29,056 nucleotides of DNA from Haplomitrium mnioides (lineage: Eukaryota > Marchantiophyta > Haplomitriopsida > Calobryales), in the NCBI GenBank assembly GCA_049999725.1, contig JBNGIS010019058.1, positions 1 through 29,056 on the forward strand, in the 5' to 3' direction. The notes under the pieces are model-generated. The model was not told the DNA's origin. It made no database searches and was given only the letters and a program-made list of their open reading frames with translations. This document shows, piece after piece, positions 20,394 through 29,056 of this stretch. The translations under genes were made by a program, and so were the position numbers. How positions within the stretch are numbered: position 1 is the stretch's first letter; each line of letters opens with the position of its first letter.

Positions 20394-20920
20394 TGTTTGT
20401 TAATATATGTGTAGGTTAGATTTTCTTTCTGCATTGTGCTCTAGAGTTGTATTAGCTTAGAAGCCATCAAGATAGTTGAGCAGACCATGGGAACAGCCTT
20501 GAAGGGGGAGTCGAATCCCTTGACACAAGTCTAGTATCTTGGAGGTAAATGCTCTCTGTTATGATTCTGTTGCATAGAGTAGGACTTAGTGCCTTCTTGG
20601 ATAGTTAGGAATATCTGGACCAGTGCTGTGACCACCTTGAGAGGGGGAGTCCAGACCTCGGGTAGTGTTCAGTTGTGCAGGTCACTAGCTGGGTGTTATA
20701 GATGTGGACTTGAGAAGGGTCGAGTAACTTACTTGAGTATAAGAAGAAGAAGAGTGAGAGGTGCATATAAGGCCTGTAAGGAGAGAAAGACTCCTTAAGG
20801 TCTAAAAGTGGTAATTGGCAAGGGGCCATCTCAGAAAAGAACCTGAAAGCCTATAAACCGTCCTCCTCTACAACCAAAGCAAGACCTGAAAAGGTTAAAG
20901 CCCAGAACAAGGGAGCGACA

Positions 20921-20925
20921 GACCT
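20921..20925 (+). repeat. Right 5-bp target-site duplication (gacct)
   Basis: Partner of 7726-7730. It is followed by ttggaatac, which continues the outer LTR. Confidence 0.93.
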
Positions 20926-21184
20926 TTGGAATACATGGAAAGAATTACACGAATGCTGGGCGTGATGAATATGGACTGGGGTTCTGAATGAATGAGTTGA
21001 GTGCAAACTAAAGAAGAGTGAGTGGTGAACATAAGGCCTGTAGGGAAATGGAGAGTCCTAAAGGCCTGAAAGCAATAACTTGTAAGGGGCCATCTCAGAA
21101 AAGAACCTGAAAGCCCGTAATCTGTCATCCTCTGCCTCCAATGAGGTGACTGAGAAGGTTAAGGCCCGAAACAGGGGAGCAACA
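20926..21184 (+). mobile_element. Outer element 5' LTR, right piece (U5 end)
   Basis: It matches the reverse complement of 2430-2690 closely over its whole length (for example the stretch around ggcgtgatgaatatggac). It ends gggagcaaca at 21184, followed by the primer-binding site. This shows that the 13-kb element split a pre-existing LTR. Confidence 0.9.
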
Positions 21185-21393
21185 TGAATTTTTGGCACTA
21201 GAAGGAGGGCCAAAGGTTTGAAGAAACTTGAGGCCAACCCAAACCAGAGCCATCACTTTGTGCACCAGAGACTCAAGTCAGTTGGTGAGAAAGTCACTCT
21301 TGAGAAAAAAAAGCAACTAGGGGTTGAGTCTGTTAAGGAAGAGTGGAGGAAAGAAGAGATTTCTGGGTGGAAGTGGCAGTGGCAAGTGGAGGG
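21185..21393 (+). other. Leader and primer-binding site of the outer element
   Basis: tggcactagaaggaggg (21193-21209) follows the LTR end after an 8-base spacer. The leader is 209 nt, almost the same as in the nested element, and ends at gggATGG around the gag start. Confidence 0.7.
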
Positions 21394-22715
21394 ATGGCCA
21401 ACCCTATACCACCTTCTAAGCTTCAAGGAAGATTCAAATACAAGTCCTTCAAGGGTTGCCCGAAGCATGACCCAGATGCATTGCTGGATGACATTGAGAA
21501 CATTGCAGCAGCAAATGGGGAAGCCCATGTCAAGATTGGAATCCTGCCAACAGTGCTAAAGGGAGAGGCCCAGCTTTGGTACAAAGACTTTCTAGACAAT
21601 GTCAAGAGGGACTTGCATGCATTCAAATCGGCCTTCATAGCAGAGTTCCGTGGGATTGGCAAAGAGACGGAGGCGCTGATCAAGATGAGACAGTTGAGGA
21701 TGAAGAAGAAGGAGTCTGTGAGAAGGTTTCTCCAACGGTTCAAGAAAGTGGTGAGGAAGCTACACTCTCCAGCCATTGATAGAATGCTCACAACATGGTT
21801 CTTGGCAGCGCTCCTTAGAGGGATTGGGACCTGGGTGCACCAAACGGATCCACAGACTCTCGAGGATGCGGTCAATGCAGCAAGATCCCATGTGAAGACT
21901 GCTATCACCAGTTCTCGGAGGAAGGCAAGGTCCAAGTATGACTCTAATGATTCTTTGGACACCTTGGACAGTGACGAGGAGACGGATCAGAGTTTCGAGT
22001 CCTCCTCGGAAAGCGAGAATGAGTCAAGCCGCAGCAACTCAAAGGAGGACGGGTCATCTAGAAAGAAAAAGAAGAAGAAGGACTTGAAGAAGAAGAAGTA
22101 GGCCAAGGAGAGTAGTCATCCCAAGGGCGTCAGCAAAGGAAGATACAAGAAAGTTGAACCCGAACCTGAGGCGAGCAGGAAGTCAGGGGGGAGGGATCGA
22201 ATCGAGGAGCTGAGCGCCAAGATGGAGGCGATGAACATACTCTTGGTAGGAATTAAGCCGGAGGGCAAGCCCTTGCCAACTAGAAGAGTTGGTGTCTGGT
22301 GCATCAAGTGCAAGCAGCATGAGCATTCCCTCTAAGAATGTCCAAACGACACAAATGATGTGCACTATGTGAGGGAGGAAGCGCCAGAGTATATCAGGGA
22401 GGAAGTGGAGTATGTCTTGGAGGAAGCCCCAAAAACAGTGTATCAGATCAGTGGGGGACCTCGTACAATTCTGAGTAGGCATGTAGGAGTGAACGCAAGA
22501 CCTATGAATAAGTGGATTGCGAATCGGCCTCCCAAAATGACGATTATGGTCTGTTGGAATTGTGGCCAACCCGGCTACATTTCTTCTAGTTGTCCGGAGT
22601 CGCGGAAGAGCGGTTATGGCCAATCGCCCTCCCTGTGCTTCCAATGCAAAAAAGAAGAGGCATGTGGCCATGAATTGCCCAATCACAAGGCCTGATGCTG
22701 CTTCGGGACCAAGTG
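21394..22715 (+). pseudogene. gag: gag of the outer element (three zinc knuckles; 2 stops, 1 frameshift)
   Basis: ATG at 21394 opens MANPIPPSKLQ, and one frame is followed to about 22650. The capsid-like Retrotrans_gag domain (LWYKDFLDNV, AFIAEFRGIG, RRFLQRFKKV) occupies roughly residues 20-170. An acidic Ser-rich region and a lysine tail end at TAG 22099-22101. The frame then continues through a zinc knuckle CIKCKQHEHSL*EC (22300-22341, with TAA at 22333), a second with H changed to Y (CWNCGQPGYISSSC, 22552-22593) and a third (from 22636) broken by a frameshift at about 22650. The conserved spacing with the nested copy argues that the three-knuckle layout is ancestral. Confidence 0.92.
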
Positions 22716-22815
22716 NNNNNNNNNNNNNNNNNNNNNNNNNNNNNNNNNNNNNNNNNNNNNNNNNNNNNNNNNNNNNNNNNNNNNNNNNNNNNNNNNNNNN
22801 NNNNNNNNNNNNNNN
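22716..22815. other. Assembly gap (100 N) inside gag-pol
   Basis: The flanks align with 15641-15645 and 15758 onward in the nested element, so about 110 bp of similar sequence is expected to be missing. No large insertion needs to be assumed. Confidence 0.95.
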
Positions 22816-24026
22816 CTCGAGCAGGAGTGAAGGCCACAAAGAGAAGGCAGAGGAAGTCCGAGCATAGAGCTAAGAAGGAAGTAGCTCGAGCGGCATTGCC
22901 TCAAAGCGATTTGGATTATTGGAGAGATAATCCAAAATGGTTTTAACCCAAGCAGTAGGACCAGGTGAGAAAACAATTGGAGGCTTTACAGGCCCTGGAA
23001 GAAGAGCAGGCAGCCAAAGAGACCCTCAAAGAGGTCTAGAAGGAGCAGGAGGGAGACCAAGAAGTGCAAAAGACAGTTGCAACTGCGGGAGAGGGGCCAA
23101 AAGCCACCCGCTACAGCATTCAAGTGGACATAAGAAATTTTCCTGTCACGGCTACAATGGGCCAACTGATCAAGAATAGCCCTCTGTATCAGAGACAGCT
23201 CCGAGAATTGTTGATGGGAGCAAAGAGAAGAAGGAGGCTACCCAAGGTGGGAGCTCTAGCAGATTTGCAACTGGTCTGTGAGGACAAATGGGTCTCTGAG
23301 ATCGACATCCAGATTGGAGGTTGCACATTGTCCTTGGTGCTCGTAGATGGAGGGGCAGGCGTCAACATCATGGTGGAGGAGACTGCACATAAGTTGGGAT
23401 TCACTGAATTCCAACACATCGGCCGAATCATGAGGTTGGCGGATGGGTCACGAATGAAGCCATTGGGCTCTCTCCTGCAAGTTCCAACATTCATCGAAGG
23501 GGAGGAATTTAAGCTCAATTACCTGATAATGTGACCCGCCAAATCGTCTCCTTACCCGGTGCTGATTGAGAGACTGTGGCTGTATGGGGCCAAGGTAATG
23601 CACAACTGGGGGAACTCTACACTGGTGTTTGGCCCCGAAAGAACGATAGTGCATTACGGTCCTGTTCCTCATCTAGGAGAAACGTAGTCAGAGGCGGAAT
23701 ACGACAGTGAGTGGTCCGAAGAGGAGGAAGATTAAGAGTACTACTACTGGGTATAAATGGTGAGCAAACCGATTGAGGAGGATCTGTCAGAGGAAGGAGT
23801 AGTTTCAGTCAATCAAATCAAGTTATCTACCTATGACGAAATGGAGCATCAGCGGGATGGGTCTGCGAAAGATCGGATCCAAGAAACAGACACAGGGAGG
23901 TCCGCAAAAGCTCCTCGACAGGAAGGAGGAGTGAGATTGGCTACCCTGATGCCAGTAGGGGACAACAGAGGAAGGAATGAGATAGGGGTGGTGAGGGATG
24001 CCCAACACAAGCAGCTGGTGGTCTGA
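22816..24026 (+). pseudogene. Protease region of outer element pol (disrupted)
   Basis: The frame is continuous with the RT downstream but has stops at 22944, 22956, 23037, 23532, 23685, 23733, 23754 and 24024. A basic N-terminal segment (KRRQRKSEHRAKKEVARA) and a glutamate-rich coiled-coil-like stretch precede the retropepsin core at 23064-23534. The active site reads VDGGAGVNIM (catalytic D at 23346-23348), flanked by ETAHKLGF and RLADGSRMKPLG. The D-G-G in place of the usual D-S/T-G is shared with the nested copy, so it is a family trait and not damage. An acidic linker to RT follows. Confidence 0.9.
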
Positions 24027-25054
24027 GAGAGACACACTTTCCACATCGGATCCCAATTGCCCAGGAAAGCAGAGCACACCCTAACCCAACTCCTACACAA
24101 TTACCATGACGCCTTTGCCTAGAGTCACGTAGATCTGAACGGAGTCCCCAGGGAATTGGTGGAGCATAGGATTGACCTGGAGCCCACAGCAATCCCCGTA
24201 CGTCAGCGACAATATCGAATAAACCCCTGATTCTCCCTGCTGATAAAGGAGAAGATAGACAAGCTCTTGGAGGCAGAATTCATATATCATATCCTCAAAA
24301 GCGAGTGGGTGTCTCCTCTGGTTGTGGTACCCAAGAAGGTGGGATAATATGGGGAGAGGAAAATCCGTGTCTGCCAAGATTTCCAAAAATTGAATGAGGC
24401 CACGAAGAAAGATCACTACCCATTGCCTTTAACAAATGGCGTGCTGGACTTGGTGGCGAAGCAGGAGGTATATAGTTTTCTGGATGAGTACTTTGGGTAC
24501 AACCAGATCTGGATTCGGGAGGAGGATCAGCTCAAAACAACATTCACCACGGAATGGGGGGTGTTTGCTTTCAAGAGGATACCTTTTGGCTTGTGCAATG
24601 CACTAGGGACTTTTCAGAGGATGATGATGAACATCTTCCATGACTACCTCAGAAAGTTCTTGGAGGTGTTCATCGATGACTTCGTGGTATATGGCAAGCT
24701 GGATGACCATGAGCGGGATGTGAGGCTCACGTTTCAAAGGTGCAGGGAAACTAGGCTAAGGCTGCACCCATGAAAATGTTTCTTTGGGATGAAGGAGGGG
24801 ATCCTCTTCAGACACGTAATTTCCAACAGAGGCATTAAGGTCGATCAGGAGAAGATCACCAACTGGATGAATGTAGCCTTCCCCACCTGTCTGAAGGAGG
24901 TGCAAAGCTTCCTGGGGTGTGTTGGTTACTATCGACGATTCATCAACCAATTCGCCTCAGTGGCTATGCCCCTCACCCAAATGACCAAGGGGGGTAGCAC
25001 ATTTAAGGCCACTCCTGAAAGACTGGAGAGTTTCAGGGAATTGAAGAGAAGGTT
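24027..25054 (+). pseudogene. Reverse transcriptase of outer element (stops; interrupted by solo LTR)
   Basis: The stretch opens with an RT-entry segment (GVPRELVEHRIDLEP, PVRQRQYRINP), then WVSPLVVVPKK, IRVCQDFQKLNEATKKDHYPLP, motif A SFLDEYFGYNQI (D at 24483-24485), IPFGLCNALGTFQRMM and motif C VFIDDFVVYG (DD at 24675-24680). The connection segment GCVGYYRRFINQF follows. Catalytic aspartates are intact. Stops lie at 24120, 24228, 24345 and 24771. The frame ends at ELKRR, where aggtt and the solo LTR begin. FIDDF with GYNQI places it with Athila/Tat-like non-chromoviruses; no chromodomain region is visible. Confidence 0.94.
25050..25054 (+). repeat. Left 5-bp target-site duplication (aggtt) of the solo LTR
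   Basis: aggtt precedes the LTR start tgttagccag and recurs at 28779-28783 directly after its end ggctgaca. Confidence 0.93.
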
Positions 25055-28000
25055 TGTTAGCCAGTGGAACAGGAGCTAATGCGGTTTACAATGGACCAGA
25101 AGTGGCAGCGATGATAATTCTCCAGTCTGAAGTGGTAAATTGAGCAGAAAGCAACACATTAACTCTAATCGGAAGATAAGCATGGGCTACTTCATTCTTC
25201 CAATCCGAAATAGCGGAATTGGATTCATATTATGAAGGAAGGGGCAAGAGCTAGAAATGTCAGCGCTAGGAAGACCAGAAAGGAAGGGACCGGAAGAGAG
25301 AGGGAAGATGAGGTAGGGCAAAGGGGATTGGGAGAGCAGAGGAGAGTCGCAATGGAGTGTCAAGCCGAACAGACCACAGGACGAGGTTCAAAGAAGGTCG
25401 TGCGTCAGCAGGGCAAGGTAGGAAGCCATAACGAAAGATAACGGGTCCCAGCAAGTCAGAACGGCGGATTCAAGGTAGGGGACAAGGGCGACATGCATCG
25501 GGGAGCAACAACAACACCAAAGATCGGGGGACGCCTCTTTCTCCAAGTAAACACAAATGCTTTCCCGCAGTTTGAAGTCCTCTCAAAAGAGGAAGGGTGG
25601 GAGGCCGATGCAAGTGTCAGAAGAAGTTCATCAGAGGGTACAACCGGACAAACATCGGAACTGAGCCTTCCTAAGTAAGGAGACTTGTTAAAGGGTTCCG
25701 CTTGATCCCCCGATGTGGGGAGGACTGGTTAAGTTGGATCCGATCACCCTCCCTATGTGGGTTCCTCACTTAACAAGGATCCGTGAAAGAAGATTCGACG
25801 AGTCCGAAGTGATGACGAAGCGGCAGTTGACGAAGCGAAAACTGGTCACTACTACGGCAGCATGGAGGATTCTTTAAGGCAATGGCGAGGCTAAACGAGA
25901 AGGGCAAAACAGCAACGGATCATAGTTATAGACTCAGGGACTCCGTAGGGAGCTACGGAAACATGGCAGGCCCACCGCGCTTCACGGATGTAGGGACATG
26001 TGGCATTTACAGGGAGTCCGACGGACTTAGCGGAAAATGGGGAAGCCCCAGGTAAACGGGTTCCGATTAGCCTCCCTAAGTGGGGAGACCACTTAACGGG
26101 GATCCAATAGGAAGCCCAACTGGAGACCAGGGGAATGGATGCAAAATAGTGACTTATCACGGGCCCGGCCAGACAAAGAGCGAGCAAGGCAAAATGCTGA
26201 TATATTGCTGATCTGGCAAAGCGGCGAAATGTTCGACAAGTATGGTATGAAAGTTTGACAAGCGTTTATAGTGCGCTTAGTTCTTATGGCGAAAAGGCAA
26301 TGAACCGACAATCCGGCCAGAAGAAGAAGCAAGAGACTAGCAACCGAAAGGGTGACTTATCAGAGTTCTAGCATTGGCGAGGACGAAAGTTCAATGGGGC
26401 GCGCTGAAAGTTCGAAGGGGATCCACGGGGAGTCTGCCATAGTTCGTATATTAAGCGGAGCAAAGAGTTGGCAAAGAAAGCCTCAGTTCCTATTGCGAGT
26501 AGGTTCAGAAGCGGCGACAAAGGTACCGTTCTTACTCGGCGAGTGAATCATTTAACGGATGACGTGGCACTCAACTATGGTCTGAGGGTTCTTGCGGGTC
26601 AGCAACGGGTCAACTATAGAATCCGGTTAAGGCGACGGTTCGCCTACCCGCTTGCGGAGCAGTGTCGGACGGCGCGGCGATGGATGACATGGCGTTCAGC
26701 GGTGGTCCGAGGGTTCCTGCGGGTCTTTGACGGATGACGTGGCGCTCTACTATGGTCCAAGGGTTCCTACGGGTCAAATGTGGAATCTGGTCAATGCGAC
26801 GGTCCGCCTACCCATTTGTGGGGTGGCATTGGACGACGCAATATCAGATGACGTGGAAGGCAGGACACATGGCGACCTGTGGTGTTCCGAGAGCGACGGC
26901 GGGGTTCCGAGGGAGTTCACAGACACCTGGCAACCTATGGTGTCCCAAGGGCAACGGCAAAGTTCTGATGATTGACGACGCGGTTCCGGTGGAGTTTGCG
27001 GGCACGTGGCAGCTAGCGGGGGTCCTTGAGCTCTTGCAGAAGCATGACAGCTTGCGAGGGTCTGCGGGTGTGCGGGTCTGCGAGGGTCTGCATGGCAACA
27101 AGGAGAATCAAGAAAAAACTAGGAATCTGCTCGCGAGATGCAACGGTTGGCCAATCTACGGGGTTGACCTACGAATCCAATCCTATCCCAAGTAAATGTC
27201 TTCGGATTTCTCTACGGAAAGACCTCCTTGACAACTACTTCGGGTCTGCGCTCAAATTGATGCTTCAAAGGAATCAAACCAAGATTGCAACGGGATTGCT
27301 AAGGCGTCCAAATGGCGAGGCGATCCTGATCCCAAACTTGCAAAGGAGAGTACTACGAATCGAAGGCAGGGTTTAGCCAAGAGTTCTCCAACAATCTTTC
27401 TTACCCAATCCTGAATGCTTCAACTGATACCGTTAGACGCGGGCAGACTAACAGGTGTCACCTTCTCAAGAAACAGAGGCCAACGAGAAAAATGGCCAAG
27501 TCCATCAAAGAGGAAAGATGCGTTCTTGTTCAAGAAAGAGTTGGGATTGACGCACGCTGTAGAAGGGGTATAAAGGGATCATCTGCGATGTTTGAGAGGT
27601 TGGTGTAAATGCAAGCTTGCAAGTCGTGAGAGCGATAATAGAAAGGAAGACACACGTAGGAGGGAGGACAGATTTCTTGAAGCTTCACTTGAGGCAGGTG
27701 AACTCGAGTAGGGGGCTAGCAGGGGTGGAGGTGTAATCATCTCTACGGATGGACCAGCATCGGAGGTGGATTGATACTTGAAGGCTTAAGGGAATCTGGG
27801 TTGTCTTGAAATCAGAGGGACTGCCAAGGTGGGATCTTTGGGGTCGCCTAGTGTCAACTATGCAGGAGCAACAATCCCAAGAATGTTAGGGGCGTTTCTG
27901 GTTTATTCTCTCAAGGGAAGTCAAGAAGGAGTAGTTGCATTCGTGCCCACGCACGGTGTAAGAAGATCCATCAAAGCTTCGAGGTGGAGTGGGTGGCCAA

Positions 28001-28778
28001 CAGTCAAGAGGACTGTCTTCCATAGGTGGAAGTTAAACAAGACCTCTTCCGATCTTGAGGAAGTCAAACCAGGGCTTCTCGCGAGGGAAGTTAAAAATAC
28101 TATCTGGAGAAGGGTGTGTGAGTAGAAGGAGGACGTGTCACTGGAATCATGAGACTCAAGAGAAGGTTGGAATTGCTGGAATAAAGATCAAGAGTGCAAG
28201 GAAGGCAGTAAAGATCAGATCTTGGGAGAATTATAAGAGCTACAGAGGAACGAGAGGAATGGAGGGTTGAGAGGTCACGACTGTGTTGCGGGGATCAGCC
28301 CAAGTCAGAGGAACGTCGGCGGAGTGTGTGGTGTTGTGTGTGCAGGGTTTAGTTAGTATTGTATTTTGTTTATAATTACTGAAGAAATATTACAGATCCA
28401 AAGTGAACAAGATCTAAGATCAGCAGGGGTCCAAGAATCAGAGTTAGAGGATAAGGTAGTAAGGGAATAGATCCCTTGTATAATTTAGATATCAGGACTT
28501 GATCCTGCATTGTAAAACTTTGAGTCTGAATCCTATTTTGGATCCTTGAAATCCACTTTGGAATTTGATCAGAGACGCTTTTGTGGTGTGTATGAATGTG
28601 TGAATAGAGAATTGAACAAAGAGAAAGGTTAGTAAGGTGAGGAGGAGCTCCATTAAGGCCTGAAATTGATAACTTATAGCGGAGCCATCTCATAAAAGAA
28701 CCTGAACCCCGTAAAAGTCAGCCTTTTCCTTCCGAAGAGCGGTGTTCGGAGGATAAGACCAAAAGGAGGGGGCTGACA
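25055..28778 (+). mobile_element. Solo LTR of a diverged gypsy subfamily
   Basis: This is 3724 bp, one base different in length from the 3' LTR at 17196-20920, yet much diverged from it. It begins tgttagccagtgg and ends ggctgaca, with near-inverted ends, and is flanked by a perfect aggtt duplication with no internal region: the product of LTR-LTR recombination. Shared blocks include the CTTCCA/TGGAAG repeats (28017-28032), gaggaagt...gggcttct (about 28059-28082), tandem TGACGTGG sub-repeats (26560-26860) and three degenerate copies of the AAGTGGGGAG..CCACTTA block (about 25668-25790 and 26070-26100). It contains no recognisable gene; frames such as 26734-27195 are repeat-derived. Confidence 0.92.
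26560..26860 (+). repeat. Tandem sub-repeats with TGACGTGG motifs in the solo LTR
   Basis: TGACGTGG occurs at 26560-26567, 26735-26742 and 26849-26856, with tgacatgg near 26686. The units share the cgacggt-cgcctaccc block (about 26633 and 26798) and a repeated ggtccgagggttcctgcgggtc phrase. Confidence 0.65.
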
Positions 28779-28783
28779 AGGTT
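28779..28783 (+). repeat. Right 5-bp target-site duplication (aggtt) of the solo LTR
   Basis: Partner of 25050-25054. Reading one copy only, the pol frame passes from RT into RNase H without a shift. Confidence 0.93.
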
Positions 28784-29056
28784 GGCCAGTGCTCTTGTGT
28801 TAGTCCCTCCCAGCCGGAGAAGGGACATCCATGTAATGATTGATGTATCTGGGTTCTGCATTGGAGCAGTGCTATCCGAGATGGATGATCAGGAACGTGA
28901 CCACCCCATCTACTTCGCCAGCAGGCTGCTAGCACCAACAGAGAAGAATTACTCTAGAACTGATAAGGAGGCTCTGAGAATCATTTATGCCCTAAAGAAT
29001 TTTAGGCATTACCTGTTGCATCACAAGGTGATCTTCCACACGGATTACAATGCGCT
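28779..29056 (+). pseudogene. RNase H of outer element pol (continues past window)
   Basis: An open frame without stops, in the phase of the RT at 24027-25054, runs off the right edge. It matches the RNase H domain of Ty3/gypsy pol: MIDVSGFCIGAVLSE (D at 28842-28844), HPIYFASRLL, NYSRTDKEALRIIYALKNFR (E at 28968-28970) and HTDYNA (D at 29043-29045). All three catalytic acidic residues are present. The enzyme would remove the RNA strand during reverse transcription. It is called a pseudogene because the solo LTR and upstream stops separate it from any start; the segment itself is undamaged. Integrase should follow to the right. Confidence 0.93.

Larger units (their letters stand above)
7731..20920 (+). 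mobile_element. Complete non-autonomous Ty3/gypsy element: LTR-gag-protease-LTR
   Basis: This 13.2-kb element has both LTRs (7731-14133, with a copia insertion; 17196-20920), a primer-binding site (14142-14158), gag, protease, a polypurine tract and a perfect gacct duplication. The internal region is only about 3.06 kb and stops after the protease: reverse transcriptase, RNase H and integrase are absent. It therefore resembles the GAG-carrying class of non-autonomous elements (TR-GAG, or LARD-like) and would need pol supplied in trans. It sits inside the R/U5 of a relative's LTR. Its two LTRs differ at 11 of 104 positions in one block I aligned (13113-13216 against 19980-20083), so the insertion is old. 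Confidence 0.9.
17196..20920 (+). mobile_element. 3' LTR of the gag-protease element
   Basis: A full-length LTR of 3725 bp from tgtcagccag to gggagcgaca. It was used here as the reference copy. Compared with the 5' LTR it has two rather than three tandem sub-repeats (about 18777-19003) and lacks about 90 bp near 20685. In the 5' LTR those 90 bp (about 13820-13905) include the AATAAA, so the 3' LTR appears to have lost its polyadenylation signal. The open frames on either strand show no recognisable protein. Confidence 0.92.
5591..29056 (+). mobile_element. Outer Ty3/gypsy retrotransposon (level 0), interrupted
   Basis: Composite entry for the host element of the nest. Its own pieces are 5' LTR 5591-7730 and 20926-21184, leader 21185-21393, gag 21394-22715, pol 22816-25054, and pol continued at 28779-29056. 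The gag frame and the pol frame can be followed across inserts and gap. The pol frame resumes in phase after the solo LTR once one copy of the 5-bp duplication is discounted. Integrase, the polypurine tract and the 3' LTR lie right of the window. The first ~980 bp of the 5' LTR should lie left of it. Its reverse transcriptase has FIDDF and GYNQI motifs typical of Athila/Tat-like plant Ty3 elements. At least 13 in-frame stops in the visible pol make it defective. Confidence 0.85.

Noticed and set aside
20921-21184. Tandem LTR-LTR junction (two LTRs of one element in a row)
   Set aside because: The gacct duplication at 7726 and 20921, and the uninterrupted equivalent on the minus strand near 2690, show instead that one element inserted into another's LTR.
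26734-27195. A 153-codon open frame that might be a host gene
   Set aside because: It starts in the tandem TGACGTGG sub-repeats and lies wholly inside the TSD-bounded solo LTR; its translation is a product of the repeat phrases.
25055-28778. A separate unrelated transposon or a gene-containing insert in pol
   Set aside because: Ends, length, target duplication and shared internal blocks identify it as an LTR of the same broad family.

Overview
The window is repeat-only DNA from a eukaryote, most likely a land plant with a large, repeat-rich nuclear genome. The evidence is Ty3/gypsy pol motifs of the plant non-chromovirus kind (GYNQI and FIDDF in the reverse transcriptase), a Ty1/copia polyprotein fragment, 5-bp target-site duplications, very long LTRs and heavy decay of the coding frames. 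The species cannot be named. I see no host gene, no functional RNA gene and nothing prokaryotic. Two runs of exactly 100 N (290-389 and 22716-22815) are assembly gaps.

Nearly everything belongs to one Ty3/gypsy family with LTRs of about 3.7 kb, nested in itself. Level 0 is an outer element on the + strand. Its 5' LTR survives in two pieces (5591-7730 and 20926-21184). It is followed by a primer-binding site, gag (21394-22715), protease (22816-24026) and reverse transcriptase (24027-25054), then RNase H (28779-29056), which runs off the right edge. Level 1 holds three insertions into that element. The first is a minus-strand relative (2290-5590). The second is a complete gag-protease-only element (7731-20920) flanked by the repeat gacct. 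The third is a solo LTR (25055-28778) flanked by aggtt, which splits pol between RT and RNase H. Level 2 holds two more: a plus-strand LTR (1-2289) abutting the minus-strand leader, and an LTR-less Ty1/copia internal fragment (10320-13112) flanked by caagtgag inside the 5' LTR of the gag-protease element.

No copy can act alone. The element at 7731-20920 lacks RT, RNase H and integrase and would depend on a pol-bearing relative such as the outer element. That relative is itself broken by at least 13 in-frame stops, frameshifts and the solo LTR. The LTRs carry a TATA-like box about 3.2 kb from their start, tandem sub-repeats with TGACGTGG-type bZIP motifs, and several short inverted repeats shared between copies.

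The points most worth a second look are: an amber codon at the same gag position in two independent copies; a three-zinc-knuckle Gag; the gag-protease-only element with LTRs longer than its body; the LTR-less copia insertion; the repeated bZIP-like sites; and the head-to-head LTR junction, which makes a testable prediction about sequence left of the window.
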